A stretch of 64,000 bases of DNA, taken from contig NC_037091.1 of assembly GCF_002994745.2 (NCBI RefSeq), positions 54,979,612 through 55,043,611 on the forward strand, given 5' to 3'. The DNA is from Rosa chinensis. Taxonomy: Eukaryota; Streptophyta; Magnoliopsida; Rosales; Rosaceae. The notes under the pieces were generated by a model. It saw nothing but the letters and a program-made list of their open reading frames with translations. It had not been told where the DNA came from and searched no databases. The position numbers and the translations under genes are program-made. Positions 60,066 to 64,000 of the stretch are shown here, piece after piece. Every line of letters begins with the position of its first letter. Within the stretch, counting starts at the first letter, position 1.

Positions 60066-61574
60066 ATGATGGAACATGAATGTGACAGAGCTGCTAGTTC
60101 GATAAAGTGTCCCCCATATTTTGATGGTGAAGATTACTCGCAATGGAAGATCATGATGAGGTTCAAGCCTAAGAAAAAGGTACAAAATTTTGCTATCTCT
60201 TCTGTTAAAATGAAAGATGTGGATGATAGTGATTCTGTGGATTTAGCTTTACTAACCAAAGAGTTTAAAAAATTTCTGAAAAATAAAAACTCTTATGGTA
60301 GTACTTCAAAAAGTATATCTGAATCAAAAAGGGGGCAATTATCTGAAAAACGATTTGACAAAAACCCAAAAGTCAATAATTTTGATAAAGAGAAAAGCGT
60401 TGTTGAAAAACCTATACGTTATGAATGTGGTGGTATTGGTCATATCTCTTCTGATTGTGGAAATAGAAAATATAGCTCACAAAATAACAAGGCTCTTAAG
60501 TCAACTTGGAGCGACAGTGAGGAAAATTCTCAAACTGAGAATGAAGAAGAGAATATTGCTTTCATCTCCTCACCTTATCATGAGGCATCTGACGATTCCA
60601 ACAGTAAAGGTAAGATTTTTGATATATCAGATGATGTGACTAATGATAAGTGCAGGGAACTGTATAAAGCTTCAAGAGTGATGTTCAAAAGAAATCTTAA
60701 ACTTGAGAACGAGATTGAGCAAATCAGAAAAGCAAAGATCAAGGCCGAGTTAAATCTTGAATCATGCAAAGAAAAATGGGAAGGTGAACGCTTTGCTTAC
60801 ACTGACAAACTTGATATTTTGCAGGATAAGATGAATTCCCAAAATTGGGAGGTGGAGCGTATTGAGTTGATTGACAGGATTAAAACCCTTCAGGTTGAAG
60901 TTAAAGCCCAATCAAATCTGAATATCTCACTAACCTCTAAAATTGAGAGTTTGCAGGTCAAGCTTGAAGAGTCTCAAGAAAAGTTCAACAAATTCTCAAT
61001 AGGGTCAGATTTGGTTTCCAAAATGATTGGAATTGGAAAACCACACACCAACAAGAAAAGGTTGCGGCATAAAGGTGCAAAAATCAATCGTTCTAACTTT
61101 GTGAAAGGTGTGAGCTCAAGTGTGCACTCAAGCTCATCAAATGACCAAGAAACTCATCCCCCAACTCTTCCTCAAAAGCCTAAATTTGATTCAGCACCTC
61201 CACCTCATCAAAGGAGAACTCAGGTAAGTTCTGACAGTCACATCTCTGTGCGTCAGCCTAGGTATGTTCATAACTCAAAAAGTTTCACTCCTACTTGTCA
61301 TTTCTGCGGAAAATTGGGACACATACGTCCTAGATGTAATATGCTCCGCAGGGTCACTCAAAATCAGAGGAAAGCATCAAAAATAGGCTCAACTGCATCG
61401 CTGCAAGCAGAGCTGAAAGAGCATCTGAAGTTGATTAGCAGGATTGCAATCCCCAAAGAGCAGAATTTGAAGCAGAAGCAAATCTGGATTAAAAAAGGTT
61501 CAAATAATTATTTTTCTGCTCATATGAATAATCTTGATAATATGCTTGAGCTTGCTTTCGTTCCTACGTACTGA
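60066..61574 (+). CDS. SIRE-like gag with an internal deletion, 502 aa
   Basis: ATG at 60066 (MMEHECDRAASSIKCPPYFD). The gag start YFDGEDYSQWKIMMRF jumps directly to KPKKKVQNFAISSVK, so the central UBN2 domain of about 150 residues appears deleted in frame. A first zinc knuckle near residue 120 reads YECGGIGHISSDC and lacks its first Cys. Residues about 215-320 are coiled coil (EIEQIRKAKIKAELNLES). A second knuckle CHFCGKLGHIRPRC near residue 417 is complete. The end resembles the gag-pol junction (WIKKGSN..). The frame is open throughout, notable for a decayed element. Confidence 0.75.
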   Translation: MMEHECDRAASSIKCPPYFDGEDYSQWKIMMRFKPKKKVQNFAISSVKMKDVDDSDSVDLALLTKEFKKFLKNKNSYGSTSKSISESKRGQLSEKRFDKNPKVNNFDKEKSVVEKPIRYECGGIGHISSDCGNRKYSSQNNKALKSTWSDSEENSQTENEEENIAFISSPYHEASDDSNSKGKIFDISDDVTNDKCRELYKASRVMFKRNLKLENEIEQIRKAKIKAELNLESCKEKWEGERFAYTDKLDILQDKMNSQNWEVERIELIDRIKTLQVEVKAQSNLNISLTSKIESLQVKLEESQEKFNKFSIGSDLVSKMIGIGKPHTNKKRLRHKGAKINRSNFVKGVSSSVHSSSSNDQETHPPTLPQKPKFDSAPPPHQRRTQVSSDSHISVRQPRYVHNSKSFTPTCHFCGKLGHIRPRCNMLRRVTQNQRKASKIGSTASLQAELKEHLKLISRIAIPKEQNLKQKQIWIKKGSNNYFSAHMNNLDNMLELAFVPTY

Positions 61575-62700
61575 ACACAAATTGTCTAATTCGTTTACTA
61601 GGCCTTTAGACAGAACTCAATTTGAATCACTTAGAAGCACCGTTGGTGGATGCTCTAAGTATTGATACTCTCACTTCGCTTGATCCATTTTGCATGCATT
61701 CATGTTGTATGTCTTCATGGTAGTATAGGTGCATTATTATTTACGTTTCTGCATTGTTAGGATCAGTTTCTGGAAATTCAAGATTGTGATTTGTATCCCT
61801 AAGTGTCTGACAGATTAATTTGAACTTAGATTGATGAGGGCTCTACTCCTTTTCTTAAATCTGTGTGCAATGAGTTGCTTAGCATGTTTTGAATTTGTTC
61901 CTGCATCACTCTGTAATTGTGAGCTTGAACAACATATTCTCTATCACCTTGAATCCTCACATGCACACATACTCTAAGTGGTGGTAAGTCATATTTGTTG
62001 GTTGGCCTGTTCTCAATACTCTTGTACGGAATATTTCCTTATTTTTGCTGCTCCTTGAAAAAAAAAAAAAAAAATGTTTTATATGGAGCATGGCCAGGCT
62101 ATTGCCAAAGTAAACAGCCCTCGGTCGTGACGAACGATATGAGGATTGGGAAGAAACGGGAATGGTTTGGTCACCCCGGTGGATTATGAGACTATTGACT
62201 CGAGTAGATGTGCTCTTTGGGATGTCCTTGTTACATCTAGTACCCTAAAGTCATCTGACTTGGGAGCTGCTAGCTTAATACTCGTTACATGGGTCGTAGT
62301 CTTCTTGAGCAAAAATGTTACTTTGTGTGAAAGGCCAAAAGAAAAATTCAAAATCATGCCCTCACGGTGTTATAAGGGGGAATATAGTTTACGTGCTTAA
62401 ATTTGTTTCGTATGTGAGGCTTGGTTTTCAGGTTTCCACAAATATTACACACCCCATCTTGAGATATGTTCACTCTTCACAACAAGAGGTATAGAATACT
62501 CGATCACCCTCTATCTTACCTTGTGATTGTCGGAATCAATTCACTCGTGTGAACTTATTTTGTTGCACTCTTGTTTATGATTAAGTGGTATTGCTCTTGT
62601 TGGAAAAGCTATGCGAATTAAATCTGTTCTTAGCATTTGGATACAACCCACTCATTGTGTGTTTGCATTTCATCCTTGCATCTCTCATCACATGATCACA
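61575..62700 (+). other. Post-gag region without pol; small open frames
   Basis: Two overlapping short frames, 61995-62189 and 62146-62400, carry LYGAWPGYCQSKQPSVVTND and CALWDVLVTSSTLKSSDLGA. This may be 3' non-coding or env-like DNA of SIRE elements. It is not identifiable by motif. Confidence 0.35.
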
Positions 62701-62711
62701 CTTAGGGGGAG

Positions 62712-64000
62712 TATTGATACTTGGGCTATCTTTCTCTGATTGATTCTTCTTGGGCTGGTGTCTATTGCGAAACATCTACTGGTGATCCTCCTTCTACATA
62801 GCTTCCGCTACAGAAGTTGCATTTGTCATAAAAATGTCAATGTTGCATCGCTTTTTTGTGTGTTCCGTGTAAATGATTTTGGTTTCAGTGGTGAAGCCGA
62901 TCAGGTCACCGATCAGGTCATTGAATAGGTCACTGATTACTGAACATGAGAAGTTCAACGAATTTGGAAATGAAAGTGCGCTTGTATGACATGAAACCAA
63001 GCACTAATTGGGAGGCAATCCAATGAATGGATGAGGAGATGGCAACGGCATAGGAAACTTTTATGTTAAAAGGGTGTTATAGTTTACCTGAATCTTCTTT
63101 TCAATTTCATTGCTTCTTTTCTGGTTCCTTTTTATGTTTTTAGTGTGTGTGCAGGTCATATAGTTGAGGAAAGATAGAAGAAGATCACTGTTGACCGAAA
63201 CAGTTTTTCTGGCTCGCGGATCAGTTCATTTTGAACGGCTAGGGTTCACAGCTCACTTGGAATCAGAAGACGTGCCATACATGGATCAAAAGCCCCAGGA
63301 GTCTATTTTCCAATGGAGTTGACAGATAGAAATTCTGAGTTCTAATGAGTCTGCAGTCTCCAGTTGAGTACAGAAAGGTCAGGGCAAAAAAACCAGAAAA
63401 CTGGGCAGCTGAGCCACATAAAGCGCAAAACAGGGGATAATTCCCGGGGTCCAAATGAGACAAGCCTTACATGTATTTGAAGCCCCAGATGTCTACTTCA
63501 TTCATACCAACGGGTTTCTGAATGTGACCCCTGTAGCTTCCGGTATTCAGGTTTGAATGGACAAAGGACATTCTGTCAGCATTCTGACAGTTTTCTGTAT
63601 TTTTTTGCTAACTTTGCAGGTCTCTAGTTTTCACATCCCTTGGACTTAGAATTTGCGCCACATATGTACGGAAAGCCCTGAATATGAACTTTCATCTCCA
63701 AGTAGGATCTTTGGATTCCGATTCTGAATGGATGAGCTATAAGCCTCGGAAGTAGGACTGCTGCAAGGTTTTAGCTGAAATCAGTTTGTGACAAGTGATG
63801 TTTCCTATTGTCTTTGAGCATTATTGGAGTACCTTTGGAGCATGTTTGGCATGGAACTTATGTTAGGAAGTCAAGGCTTAATTAGCCTTGAGGTTTGTGT
63901 CTTTAGTTCGTCTCCAAAGGTTGTGTGCATTGGGAGGTCTACAAGAGGGAGCATTCTCTACTTTTCTTAACTATACTTGTTTTTGTTGTTTTCTTTTCTC
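62712..64000 (+). other. Possible 3' LTR / terminal region, to window end
   Basis: Starts after the polypurine tract with TATTGATACTTGGGC. It contains GATCAGGTCACCGATCAGG (62899-62917), a diverged relative of the 57.9-kb minisatellite. No conserved gene. It runs beyond the window. Confidence 0.35.

Larger units (their letters stand above)
60022..64000 (+). mobile_element. SIRE-like copia element with gag but no recognisable pol
   Basis: Primer-binding site at 60022, gag at 60066-61574, then about 1.1 kb without protease, integrase or RT motifs. A polypurine-like TTAGGGGGAGT follows at 62701-62711, and the rest runs to the window end. Sequence after 62711 does not obviously repeat the 58980-60019 LTR, so the element is chimeric or its 3' LTR lies outside the window. 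Confidence 0.6.

Overview
This window looks like intergenic, transposon-dominated nuclear DNA of a flowering plant (a eudicot; Rosaceae is my guess, not proven). The evidence is AT-rich DNA, short exons with GT..AG introns, plant-only gene families, many plant transposon classes and long (TA)n microsatellites. I saw no bacterial operons, rRNA, tRNA or CRISPR.

The host-gene backbone is a minus-strand tandem array of three caffeoyl-CoA O-methyltransferase-like (CCoAOMT-like) genes sharing one five-exon structure. Gene A (12.9-14.4 kb) is intact and predicts 245 aa. Gene B (19.0-25.6 kb) is wrecked by at least seven transposon insertions and has lost its start codon. Gene C (35.2-37.3 kb) looks intact except for a 13-bp deletion in exon 2 that shifts the frame. 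Every other protein-coding trace is a fragment: a PPR N-terminus (0.4-0.9 kb), a purple acid phosphatase pseudogene (5.6-6.4 kb), a PUB25/26-type U-box fragment (20.7-21.4 kb), a PIP5K exon (42.1 kb), CDC6 exons (45.6-46.4 kb) and the last exon of a TIC32-like dehydrogenase (47.2 kb). A possible but unrecognised minus-strand multi-exon gene lies at 51.6-56.4 kb.

Mobile DNA by region. 0.4-4.8 kb: possible gene-carrying MULE. 5.0-5.4 kb: foldback MITE. 6.7-11.8 kb: three-level nest of a non-LTR-like element holding a hAT-like element holding a 2.84-kb Gypsy-type solo LTR. 19.5-25.9 kb: the insertions in gene B. 26.35-34.4 kb: a complete-length but broken endogenous pararetrovirus (caulimovirid, florendovirus-like), bounded by (TA)n at both ends and itself carrying a SINE. 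37.9-38.9 kb: L1 RNase H remnant split by a small hAT. 40.3-41.4 kb: non-LTR element with an 18-bp target duplication. 43.5-50.9 kb: a 7.45-kb hAT-like element holding gene fragments, a CACTA end and a 2.6-kb Ty1-copia element with a TRIM-like insert. 56.5-64.0 kb: two overlapping Ty1-copia elements, one SIRE-like with gag but no recognisable pol.

Much of the window can be read as history: duplication of a methyltransferase gene, then decay by insertion, slippage deletion and nested transposition. Target-site duplications that I read directly fix many element borders. Names of gene families come from remembered family motifs; no search was run.
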